Shown: positions 1 to 8,608 of the stretch, piece by piece | Position numbering within the stretch: position 1 is the stretch's first letter | How the letters are laid out: each line of letters begins with the position of its first letter | NCBI GenBank assembly: GCA_003693705.1 | Contig: RBZT01000747.1 | Location: forward strand, 1 to 33,687 | Direction of reading: 5' to 3' | Length of the DNA: 33,687 nucleotides | Source of the DNA: Polymyxa betae | Taxonomy: Eukaryota; Endomyxa; Phytomyxea; Plasmodiophorida; Plasmodiophoridae | Notes under the pieces: generated by a model | The model's input: only the letters and a program-made list of their open reading frames with translations | Databases searched by the model: none | What the model was told of the DNA's origin: nothing | Made by a program: the position numbers and the translations under genes

Positions 1-582
1 GTGCGTTCTGTTTCCGATTAGAAGGTCTCGAAGCCCTCCGTTGGGCTGAAACTCGCCGAACTCCCCCAAAGGCCTCCGAAATATGATTAGTAGGAGAGCC
101 ACGGACGCCGCCCACCGTGCCGAAATGCACGATAACTAATACAATCGAATCCAATCCTTTCCCTCTCCTTCATCCATGATCGACACATGGCCCATAACCT
201 CTTATATCCGATTGTTATGTGTCCAATCATCGTCGCTTCATTCATCCGAGTAGGATGAAAAGGCGTCGTACGCTACACGATTTTGTCTCCGAAACATTTC
301 CGACCAAGATTCTTAAGATTCTTTGTTAGAACTGATACAGTTATAGCTGGCGGGTTTATAGAAATGAAATAATCGCAGAGATAAAGGATTATAGGGCGCT
401 ATATTCCATTGACCATCCGGACTCGAATTCATCCGCATTCAGGCAATATATGGAGGTCACGCTACTATTGTCACGGCACAATAATCTCCAGAATCGATCT
501 GAATCGGTTGCCGTGGCGGACTTTTGCCCTTTGCATGGGTGGTCATCACACTCCTGATTCATTCCGCAATCCGACGTTTGCC
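1..582. other. Intergenic leader, nothing recognised
   Basis: No gene, tRNA or repeat could be supported here. The reading frame of the downstream membrane protein is open back to about position 409, but the residues encoded by 409-582 are mixed and charged and do not look like a natural N terminus, so this part is treated as 5' flank. Confidence 0.5.
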
Positions 583-1560
583 ATGACGCTCTGGCTTCTT
601 CTGCTCCTGGTCGTACTGGTCCTGGTTCTGTTACCCGCAGATGTGGAAGCCGGCTTCCGCTTCAAAGCTTTTATCACCCTGATCGTATTGCTCTGCGCGT
701 TTTCCATCGTCAGTGTCTTCCTGCTGATCTTTCTTCCTCCGAATGCGTTGAAGAACGGATTTCATTCCCAGGATCAATACTTCATGATCGAGTTGTTCGG
801 ATTTATTGGGACCGTCGTCCTGAGTGGTGTCCTGGGATTGGCTGCCGCAGGTTTGGGAGGAGTTCGGAGTGGTATTCTGGCCGGACTCCTGTTTATGGGA
901 ATCTGGGCTGGTGCATCATTCGGTACGCAGAGAGCGCTCATGGAGCGTAACTACAACCATCAATGCCGTCAGTTGGGATACGATACTCGAATGACCGTGA
1001 ACAGCAAAACGTTACAGTCCGAACTGCATTTCTACAACAGCGGCGTTTCGCTACGCGCCTTTCGCACCTACGCACGCGATGAGCTCACAATCCCGTCCAT
1101 GACATTCTCACTGGAACGTCCCGCTGGTCCATCGAACCTCACTCAGGTTCAAGTCCGTCTCAGTCTCGATGGTCTGAACACGTCCGTGACGGGCCAGTAC
1201 GGCGCCAACGTCCGGGAGATCGGGACGGTGGAGTTTCGAAAACGTCGCCCAGCGCATTTTAAACTGCAGATGGGCCCGGAGCGGCCTCAGCTCCGGACCT
1301 GGTTTGCGGTCAACCTGAACCCGAACAAGATTCTGGATGGCGACGGCGTCGAGCTGGCCCGCATTCTGCCCAAGTTCTGGGATAATCCGCGGCATTTGGC
1401 GATCTGCGGACGCGAGAAGCACCTGGAGCTGAGCCTGTTTCTGGGCGCGATCACGCAGCAGTTCCAGAGCTACAATCGCCATTGTAAATGCCGAAAATAT
1501 TATATTGGGAATGTACTTTACGAGGATTGTCAGAACTCGTGCCCAGGCTTGCTCCCATAA
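583..1560 (+). CDS. Multi-span membrane protein of unknown family
   Basis: A single open frame of 325 codons ending in TAA. The ATG at 583 is chosen because it immediately precedes a very hydrophobic stretch (residues 3-20, Leu/Val-rich), which reads as a signal peptide or first membrane span. Further hydrophobic segments follow at about residues 27-50, 68-87 and 92-113, the last two Gly/Ala-rich. After that comes a soluble domain of roughly 200 residues with NLT and NTS glycosylation sequons and a Cys-rich end (C-x-C, then two more Cys). No family was recognised. The frame is also open upstream to a TTG at 409, but the encoded residues are unconvincing. The layout suggests a surface or endomembrane protein with its C-terminal domain in the lumen or outside; this is inference. 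No intron is needed to keep the frame. Confidence 0.72.
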   Translation: MTLWLLLLLVVLVLVLLPADVEAGFRFKAFITLIVLLCAFSIVSVFLLIFLPPNALKNGFHSQDQYFMIELFGFIGTVVLSGVLGLAAAGLGGVRSGILAGLLFMGIWAGASFGTQRALMERNYNHQCRQLGYDTRMTVNSKTLQSELHFYNSGVSLRAFRTYARDELTIPSMTFSLERPAGPSNLTQVQVRLSLDGLNTSVTGQYGANVREIGTVEFRKRRPAHFKLQMGPERPQLRTWFAVNLNPNKILDGDGVELARILPKFWDNPRHLAICGREKHLELSLFLGAITQQFQSYNRHCKCRKYYIGNVLYEDCQNSCPGLLP

Positions 1561-2003
1561 CTAACAAAAATACTTCAATATTTTGTTTTTAGTTTCACAA
1601 TTTATCACTGAATTTGTTTTTATCTTCAATACATTCTAAAGAATTATGACGAGTGTTTCTATTGATCTCCATCACAGAACAAATGTAGGGTCGAAACATT
1701 ATATCAGTTCACTTTCACCTGTAGATTGGGATGTTTTCGATTCAGTTCTTGGCGCGCTTCTGAAGCAGTCTTCATGAAAACTTCGTCGGCGTTAGAGCCT
1801 TGAAGAAAGTGAGTGCGAAACCATTTCTGCATCAATAATAACATTGAAATCGGCACAATATGAGTTATGCAAAGCATCAGATGGCGACAAATAAATATTT
1901 TGGAAGATTAGAGAGTATCCATCTCTGCATCTAGCACAGATATTGTCCACTCAATGTGTAAACAACATCTGCTGGCTTCACGCGATTCTAAATCACGACA
2001 ACT
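1561..2003. other. AT-rich intergenic region with one short ORF
   Basis: Mostly AT-rich. A 43-codon ATG frame runs 1646-1774 and closes with TGA at 1775-1777; five further codons (basic) lead to TAG. It matches nothing recognised and may be chance. No other feature is seen before the tRNA. Confidence 0.4.
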
Positions 2004-2075
2004 TCCGATATAGTACAGGGGTCAGTATACCTGTCTTTCACATAGGAGACCGGGGTTCGAGTCCCCGTATCGGAA
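2004..2075 (+). tRNA. tRNA-Glu (UUC)
   Basis: A complete 72-nt cloverleaf without intron. The acceptor stem TCCGATA pairs perfectly with TATCGGA. The D arm is GTAC/GTAT. The anticodon stem CCTGT/ATAGG encloses the loop CTTTCAC with anticodon TTC. The T arm is CGGGG-TTCGAGT-CCCCG. A run of five T follows at 2079-2083, as expected for RNA polymerase III termination. It closely resembles other eukaryotic tRNA-Glu(UUC) genes. Confidence 0.95.
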
Positions 2076-2329
2076 AGCTTTTTGCCAAATCGGAATGCTT
2101 CCATGATCAGCAATTGGAATAGAGTTTCAAGCTGGCGTTGATATAGTGAAATTGAACTCAGAAAATGTGCGTGTTTTCAAGCATTCAATATTGATATTCA
2201 TCGCAATAATGGAGATGAAATAGGAGATAAAATTCATAGAAGTTGCGTGGATGCACCGCGCACAATTTTCGCAACTGAATTATCAAGTTCATGAGCGTTC
2301 ATTGAGCTGTGCATTGGTCTGATTTATAT

Positions 2330-2700
2330 TCTGCTTCCGAGCTGCTCAGAGAATGTTGGCTGACATATTCGCCTCCATTATCAGAGATCATCGAGCTCGG
2401 TTTCCAGTGAATTGACGAAAATCGTGAACATTTTCAGGACATCAGATTTACGGCGTATTTCGTAAACGGCGACCTGTCGAATGTAATTGTCGATAATGGT
2501 GACGAAGAAACACTCTCCCCTCTGCGACCACGAAAGGGCATTTTCCCGCAAACATCCATTCGGAAGAGGTTTCCCGTAAGGAAGCCCGTTACAGCCACAT
2601 CACCATCAAGCTTGAACTCGACAGACATGACGTTACGCTTGAACAGATTTCGTCAGTTCCGTTAAAAGCGACGATTAATCCAATAATTGTTATTGATCTG
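2330..2700 (-). mobile_element. Ty1/copia integrase remnant
   Basis: On the minus strand the translated fragments match the conserved integrase core of Ty1/copia retrotransposons. An MDVCGKMP block corresponds to the usual DVCGPM around the first catalytic Asp, a block around VTIIDNY corresponds to FIDDYSR with the following KSDVLKMF, and SDNGGEY is the hallmark of the third motif. The blocks lie in different frames with stop codons between them (a frame change near 2515, stops near 2390), so the element is dead. Weak pre-integrase similarity extends upstream to about 2700. No LTRs, primer-binding site or reverse transcriptase are visible, so only a piece of pol remains. Confidence 0.8.
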
Positions 2701-3059
2701 TTGTACGATATTCTGCACTCAGGGACAAGTTTGTAAGGTGAAATGATAAAACGGGAACTTTACTTTCAACAATGCGAAAAGGAACTTCTCTTGAAAAGGC
2801 TCTGTGTCTAACAGAGTGGAATTTATAACTATGAAGAAACACACGACAGCAGTGAAACATTTCGCAGATGACCTTACTGATAATGTAATGTTACATCAGA
2901 TTCTATTCTTTGCAAATTGCATTATTATGATCGACGACTTTAGAGCATTGTGACCAAATCCATCAACTGCTGAACCGAAACCCGGCGATAACGTCCATAA
3001 TAGCGGTTTAGCATCTTGGCGATGGACGTACAGGCCCCGGTGACGACCCGTCTAACATG
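2701..3059. other. Spacer between two retroelement remnants
   Basis: No gene recognised. It may hold further decayed retrotransposon sequence, but no conserved block could be read in any frame. Confidence 0.35.
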
Positions 3060-3718
3060 GGAGACCAGTGAGCGACTCGGCTCAGGTAGGGGGCTCAAAT
3101 AGCGTCTTTTGCCGTTCATCTAATAACACGAGTGCCGAATCAAAGGGGGCCGCGTTTCCAGACCGTGAAAGCCAGCATGACCATCCTGAAGAAAATCGAC
3201 ACGTTCGTATCTGTACGGATTCATTATCTTGTTTGCAACAACTGGCATCCCTTCCGTAACAAAAATACAAATTCGTCAACGCCGTCGTGAAAGGTGTTGC
3301 CGAAACGCTAGCTGAACTTAGCGAAGAAAACGAATTCGAACTTCACTTCATTCGTAATCATTCAAAGCAGATTGCAGAAAGTGATGCGATACATGAACTT
3401 GTCAAGCAGGCTGCAATAGATAGAGAATTGATTGAACACGACCCATTAGTTTCTTCATATAAAATACTTTATAAAAAGTTAGAAAGACAAAAACAAAATC
3501 ATTATTTAGAGAAAAAGGTGAAACCTACGAAACGAATTCCTCTAATAGACGGTTATTCTCGAACACAGAGTAGAGATGGTAATACAGACTACCAGATCTA
3601 CTTTGATAGCCCTCTATTAAACAGAGTAAGAGCAGGACGCACTCGAACTCAATCACATTTACACAACTTAAAAAATAGAGCCCAGCGATGTATGTCGACA
3701 CTGCCATACAAAGAGTGA
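3060..3718 (+). mobile_element. Non-LTR retrotransposon RNase H remnant
   Basis: Two open stretches in one frame (3068-3256 and 3260-3715) are separated only by a TAA at 3257-3259. Together they read like the RNase H domain at the end of a non-LTR retrotransposon ORF. There is an SDSAQVGGSNSVF block at the position of the usual TDGS strand, then RICTDSLSCLQQLAS carrying the second acidic residue, and then FIRNHS...SDAIHELVKQAA at the position of the usual H-x-G-x-x-x-N-x-x-A-D-x-x-A-K motif. A later block, RAGRTRTQSHLHNLK, resembles the RLRTGHTRLNSHL segment that follows RNase H in many LINE-like elements. The GN and AD residues are replaced and the frame is broken, so this is a degenerate copy. 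Confidence 0.72.
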
Positions 3719-5149
3719 AACTATAGAACATCAACTGCTGATATGTATTTATAACAAATTTCAAGATCAACTGAAAAAATATCGCAAGAAATACAAACAA
3801 ATAAATTTCGCACAAACTTCAACGACGCACTTTATACAGACGCCAAACTCTTGGCAGTTTCTAGCTGCAGCATCTTCTCACGGCTGTTACATTTAGCGAC
3901 GCATGGCGAAAGCTGGGAATCCAGAAGGAGATTAGTAGAAAGGTTAGGGTACATGGGATTGGATTGGGTGGGTGCCTCCCTTACCTTATCGAGGCTCTCT
4001 TTGGTCCAGCTGATAGGGCCGCTTACGATCAGCAATTATCGAAACGGGTGAAATACTGTGACGCCCCGAAATCGTTAGTAGGGGTTCGAAAATCTATTTG
4101 GGCAATTTACCTAAACATTCCAGTCAGATTTTCAAAAGAATTTTTTATGGGAAACGGCCCCGGTTCGCGTCTAACTGTACACGAAGTCAGCGTTCAGGAA
4201 TCGGGCGCAGCCCCCTCCCTTCTCGTTCTCATTTGTGAGACAGTTCGCCTCCCTTTGACAAAGAGGAGAGCAGGGTTTCCAGGTTTGCGATCGCGAGAGG
4301 GCGCTCTCTGTCTTAAGAATATATCTGATGAGGATCGGACAGCGCGGCTTGAGCATTCGGATGTGCCTATGGGGCAGGCTCTGTCCCAGCCATAGATCCC
4401 TGCAGATGGAATCCCAACAATGATATAGACGTCTCAAGACTAGGCAATTGAAGTACCTGTTTATTGGAAGAAAAAAGCAGTGCTCACGAATATGGAGAGC
4501 TTGATTAGAAAGTTTCGGTTTTTCTGAAAACATTTTTAACATGTTGACGACCTCAATCATCTCAGCAAAAGAGAATATGATCAGTATCACACGAAAACGT
4601 TCTGAAAAAAGTGATTCGATCCAGGTTCAGTTCGAAACCGACTGAAAATCCAAACCAAAGGCAGACGAAGAACTGATCAAAACCGATATGTTTGCCAGAC
4701 AGAAAAGCGAAGGAAATGAGCGAGAAGCACAGATTCTTAGACAATAGAAATCATAACGAAAGAGTTGGGAGAAAAAAGTTTTGAAGTTAAAAAAACGCAG
4801 GGTTGTAAAAAAATATGCTTTGAAGTTTTAAAGACGCAGAGTTGGGAAAAATAGTATTAAAGTGAGAGAAAGGATTGCCTTGACGCTCCAATCAATCCAA
4901 GAGATCGCGGATTCACTCAAATCGAGACCATCATCAGACACAAGAATCGCAATCCCATCGAAATCGGGGATTTTAAAACGATTTCCCTTCCGGAATAATC
5001 CGAGGCCGCATTCCTCGCCCGCAAAATTTTTGGTCAATTTGACCCATCTCTCCCACTCGGGCATCAATCCGTCGGACTGAACCACACAGACCACGGACTG
5101 CGTCACGACCGGATCCCTCATAGTGTCTTTGGCATCGTCCCGAATCGAC
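3719..5149. other. Intergenic region without recognisable genes
   Basis: Several medium ORFs overlap here on both strands (for example 3964-4395 plus and 4171-4590 minus), but none shows a domain, a plausible N terminus or a splice pattern. Around 4760-4860 a short imperfect repeat recurs, GAGTTGGGA followed by A-rich DNA. The last 290 bases are the probable promoter and 5' UTR of the kinase-like gene. Confidence 0.4.
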
Positions 5150-6711
5150 ATGATCCTCGTACACGCCGTTGTCGTACTGGCTCTACAGGTCGTGGCCGCG
5201 GCGGCGGCCTCCGTCTCCCTGGTCGTCATTCGCCCGGGCTGCATCGACGACCAGTACGCCGTCGATTACGAACGCGACCTTCGAGTGCTGTCACGCTCGG
5301 ACTCGCTCCTGGACGCCCGGACCAGTACGACGGGGACGGGGTCCGGCAGCAGCTCCAGTTCGGACTCGCTTGGCGGCCGCAGTAGCTCGGTAACGTGCAG
5401 TACGGGCTGCTGTTCGGATTCTGCGGAGCATTCGGGCGTGTTTCGCGGCGTCCGGCGCAGAGACGGGCGCGACGTGATCGTGAAGCGGATTGCGAAGAGC
5501 GCGCAGCAGGAGGCGTTGAAGGAAGCGGAATTAATGGCGTTCCTGGATGGGGTCGACACGACCATGAGGCTGTACGACGTGGTCGAGAACGAGCAGTATT
5601 GTTACCTGGTGATGCAGTATTTCCAGGGGCGGACAGTCCGGGAGTATCTGCGGGATTTGGTCGCGGATTCGGAGTGCGGCTTTCAGGAGGTTATGGATCG
5701 GATCCGGTTTATAGCCGGATCGGTAGCGCGGACACTGACCCAGTTTCTAGATCGTGGCGTCATGCATTGGGATCTTCACTCCCTTAATGGTAGGTGCAGC
5801 GGCCTCCTCTTCCCACTTTTACAAACTGCGAAGCCTTTCTTTTATTAAGAGCTTTTCTTTTGCCAACTTTCCAAGTTTTCCGGAAAAAAATAATGATTTT
5901 GAAAATAGGACAGGCGGCCTCCTCTTCCCACTTTACAAACTATGAAGACTGTTTTTGTTATGAGCTTCCTTTCTTCCAATTCTCCAAATTTTCCGAAAAA
6001 AAATAACGCTTTTGAAGATGGAGCAGGGCTTTGGTTGTCTATACTGCTTCAAAAGATTAATTTTAACCTTTTGTAAGGTGTCCAACTTTTTTGGGGGGTT
6101 TAGGGTTTCTTAGGCCTCTGCTGGTACTGATTCGTCTCTTCCTCTCAGTGCTCATCGATGCCGACGACAACGTCGCTGTCATCGACCTTGGCCAATCACG
6201 GACGATCTTCGATCATTGGCTGCCGAATTACGAGCTCAACCTGATCCGATACGATTCGTTCAACGCCATGCAGTCGCGCAATTTCAAGATCTTCCTGAAG
6301 CAGCTGTTCCAGATCGCCGAGTGCAGATCCCAGGACTTACTGGTCCACGATCCGCTCTACCAACGGGTCGTACTGAACCCGCGGGCGTCGCTCCCGATCG
6401 CGGACCTGCTGACGGACGACGCCAAGGGCAAGTTGCGCGGCGAGAACGCCGCCCGGCGCTATCGCGATTTCCATCAGTCGTTCCCGTTGCGGAGTGCGCT
6501 GGGCGGCGCCGGGGCGGTACGACCGGTGGTGAGCGATGCGCAGATGGTGGCGCAGGCGCGATTCTGGGAGATGCGTCGCAGTCCGACGGAACCGAGCGGA
6601 CTCGAGCCTGAGGAGGTTGCGACGCTGCTGAGGTCGTTGTCGAAGAGAAGCAAAAGTCGGATTTTTGCGGTGTGGCTGTCGCGGTACATTTCCGGATCTG
6701 CCGAGGTTTAG
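5150..6711 (+). CDS. Secreted or luminal kinase-like protein with HWD catalytic loop
   Basis: Two exons, 5150-5789 and 6149-6711, give exactly 400 codons plus TAG. The ATG at 5150 begins a signal-peptide-like N terminus (about 20 residues, Val/Ala-rich). A Ser/Gly/Asp-rich linker follows at residues 45-95, then a protein-kinase fold: VIVKRI with the beta-3 Lys at 112, HWDLHSLN at 206-213 holding the catalytic Asp and Asn, and IDLGQS at 225-230 in place of DFG. No Gly-rich loop or APE motif can be seen, and Trp replaces Arg in HRD, so it is a non-RD and possibly atypical kinase. The 359-nt intron (GTAGGT...CTCTCAG) sits right after the catalytic Asn; joining the exons restores SLN|VLIDADDN. 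The intron carries a 115-bp tandem duplication and a telomere-like GGTTTAGGGTTT at 6097-6109. By its signal peptide it may act in the secretory pathway or outside the cell; this is inference. Confidence 0.8.
5799..6024 (+). repeat. 115-bp tandem duplication inside the kinase-like gene intron
   Basis: Two diverged copies begin at 5799 and 5914, each with GCGGCCTCCTCTTCCCACTT and each running through a T-rich stretch and TTTTCCG followed by an A-run. Each copy is preceded by AG, so each could offer a cryptic 3' splice site. Confidence 0.8.
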
Positions 6712-7663
6712 ATCCCGTGACCTATTTCAGCTAGGGTTAGGGTTGTACAGATGTAAAACTGATCGATCAATCATACTGTTCAACATAACATATTTGTCAA
6801 TAGAGACTATTCTATAGACTGAGAATTCTTTAAGAATCGGATCTTTCGCTGTAAATTGTTTTTTTATAGCAATCGTATTCTTTGAAAAATCATTTTGCCA
6901 AAGCCCAGAAATCTTTTTCCTTTATAGCTGCTGCTGCTGTTGAAACTAGGTACCATATGCAGAAACACTTTCAAAGGAACACAGAATTCTTTTCTAAACA
7001 GACGTACAGGAATATGAAGGAAGATTGGGACTACCGTAGCGGACCTTTCTACTTTGATTGTTTGGTAGTGCCAATATAACAAAGATTATAGGGGTCGATG
7101 CCGGGCTGAGAGTTCCAAACACAAAGCCAAAATGCAGATTTCATCGATACAACCATTTTCGAGTCTCGAGTTTGAAAATTGGCTCTCTCCCTTGCGCAGT
7201 TATAACGCATGAAAGTCGTTTGGAGAGCTGAGAGGTTGCCGATTGTCAAAGAGACAAAAAGTTTAAAGTGCGCTCAGATTTTCCACGGTACTTTTTGTCG
7301 ACAGTCATTTTGTATCAAAAACAGTATTTTGCGGACGCAGAGTTTGTGAGCATATTTTGAGTAGGAGAAAGTCGCAGCTTCCGTGAGCGCGCAAAATTCT
7401 TCGGCAGTTGATGCAACACCCATGACCTCGTAAAGCCACCGCCTCCTGTCGCAGGCATGCAGCTGCCTCTTCCGAAACATTCCTCCTCGCATGCTGGAAA
7501 TTGATGCTCGCAAAATTTTACGCAAATTGTGGAACTACATACAAAATGAAATTGTCGCTGTTGACAGAGTTATGGTGCTTCTGAATCCAAGCAGTCTGAT
7601 GATTGCTAAATTCGTTCAGTTCAATGATACATTTTATTGTAAGAATCCGGAAGCAAAAATAAC
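6712..7663. other. Intergenic region; telomere-like tract just after the kinase-like gene
   Basis: TAGGGTTAGGGTT lies at 6732-6744, about 20 bases past the stop of the kinase-like gene. A minus-strand frame at 7274-7525 has a protein-like composition in its middle, but no family was recognised and no clear splice sites flank it. Nothing else could be supported. Confidence 0.4.
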
Positions 7664-7750
7664 AACCCACGGCGGGGCTCGAACCCGCAGCCTTGTGATT
7701 GACTCCCAATTTGTAAGAGTCCCACGCTCTACCGATTGAGCTACGCGGGC
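7664..7750 (-). tRNA. tRNA-Lys (CUU) with a 14-nt intron
   Basis: An 87-nt cloverleaf: acceptor GCCCGCG pairs with CGTGGGT (with G:T wobbles), D arm GCTC/GAGC, T arm GCGGG-TTCGAGC-CCCGC. The anticodon stem starts TGGGA and the loop is CTCTTA with anticodon CTT at 34-36. Fourteen extra bases (CAAATTGGGAGTCA) follow position 37, the standard place for a nuclear tRNA intron, and can pair GAGT with ACTC near the anticodon. After removal the 3' strand of the anticodon stem is TCACA, leaving one G:A mismatch against TGGGA. No strong T-run is seen immediately downstream. Confidence 0.9.
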
Positions 7751-8167
7751 TGATGATGTTACGTTACAACTTCATCGTTCCAACAAACGTAGACCTTGAC
7801 GAGGGAAGTTCTTTCTGGATTCGATGGGATTGCAATTTTGTTCGCACCTTTTGTTGATAATCAAGGCTCTCGAAATTTCGATTATCTTGAAGCTTAACGT
7901 ACGAAATTTCACACATTGTAGGAGTATGGTTGCCGTAGTTACAATCGCTTAAAGCTTCTGTGCTGATTGATTTGAATCCCAAATAGACGGACTATAAATC
8001 AAAACTGCACTTTTTTCGCAGAATTTTGTGATGTACAAACTGTAACTTGTTGCTGAGCTGATTTCTGCGGGATTCCTCCGAAATGCAACGCAATCGCGAC
8101 GTGAAAGCTTTAATGAAATGTAAACTGGTACAACAGTATCTCTATAGAGACTGCAAAGTCGACGTAA
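7751..8167. other. Intergenic region, nothing recognised
   Basis: No feature was found apart from GTTACGTTAC at 7758-7767, a relative of the GTAACGTTAC motif that recurs elsewhere in the window. Confidence 0.4.
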
Positions 8168-8404
8168 AATATTCCCAAAGATCTGTTAAATTCTTCATCT
8201 GATGAATACCGCACGTTCGACGGTCGTCCACGTTCTGTAGAGACTCTTGCGTCTCAAAAATTGAACGCTCAGGCCTGTGCCCTCACGTCCCAGCTTTTGG
8301 ATCTGAGCTACGACAAGTTGCCTAATTGTCTCGTTGGCGATTTTAGCGTCGATAACGAGTGCCCTGACTACAACTTCTTAGACAGAATCGTTTCCGATTT
8401 GCAG
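8168..8404 (+). other. Coding-like open stretch without ATG (possible exon)
   Basis: Seventy-nine codons are open from just after a TAA at 8165-8167 to CAG|GTTCTATG, which could be a 5' splice site. The composition looks protein-like (balanced Asp/Asn/Leu/Ser, for example ECPDYNFLDRIVSDLQ). No start codon, partner exon or domain was identified. It could be a lone exon, a decayed gene or chance. Confidence 0.25.
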
Positions 8405-8608
8405 GTTCTATGATCTCATCGTGATGGTAATGACAGAAAATCGCTCCATTTGCGACAGAAAACGCACTTGAAGGATGCAGTTCAGATATAAGGTTGCTTA
8501 CGTTTAGAAAATGCTAAACCCTAGCTGGCACCATATATTTGCTTTTCAATGAATGATTGATATATTTGAACTAAGAACGCAGAACATCGAGACTGACTCC
8601 GACTCCGA
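8405..8608. other. Downstream flank of the CDPK7-like gene
   Basis: Short AT-rich stretch with TAAACCCTAG (8515-8524), one of the telomere-like tracts near gene ends. No gene seen. Confidence 0.4.

Noticed and set aside
409-582. Longer N terminus of the first membrane protein (58 extra codons)
   Set aside because: It needs a TTG start, the residues look unnatural, and a hydrophobic leader begins exactly at the ATG at 583.
1108-1482. Minus-strand ORF within the first membrane protein gene
   Set aside because: Antisense shadow of a well-supported coding frame, with no recognisable family.
3525-3815. Minus-strand ORF overlapping the non-LTR remnant
   Set aside because: Shadow of AT-rich retroelement sequence; no domain or splice pattern.
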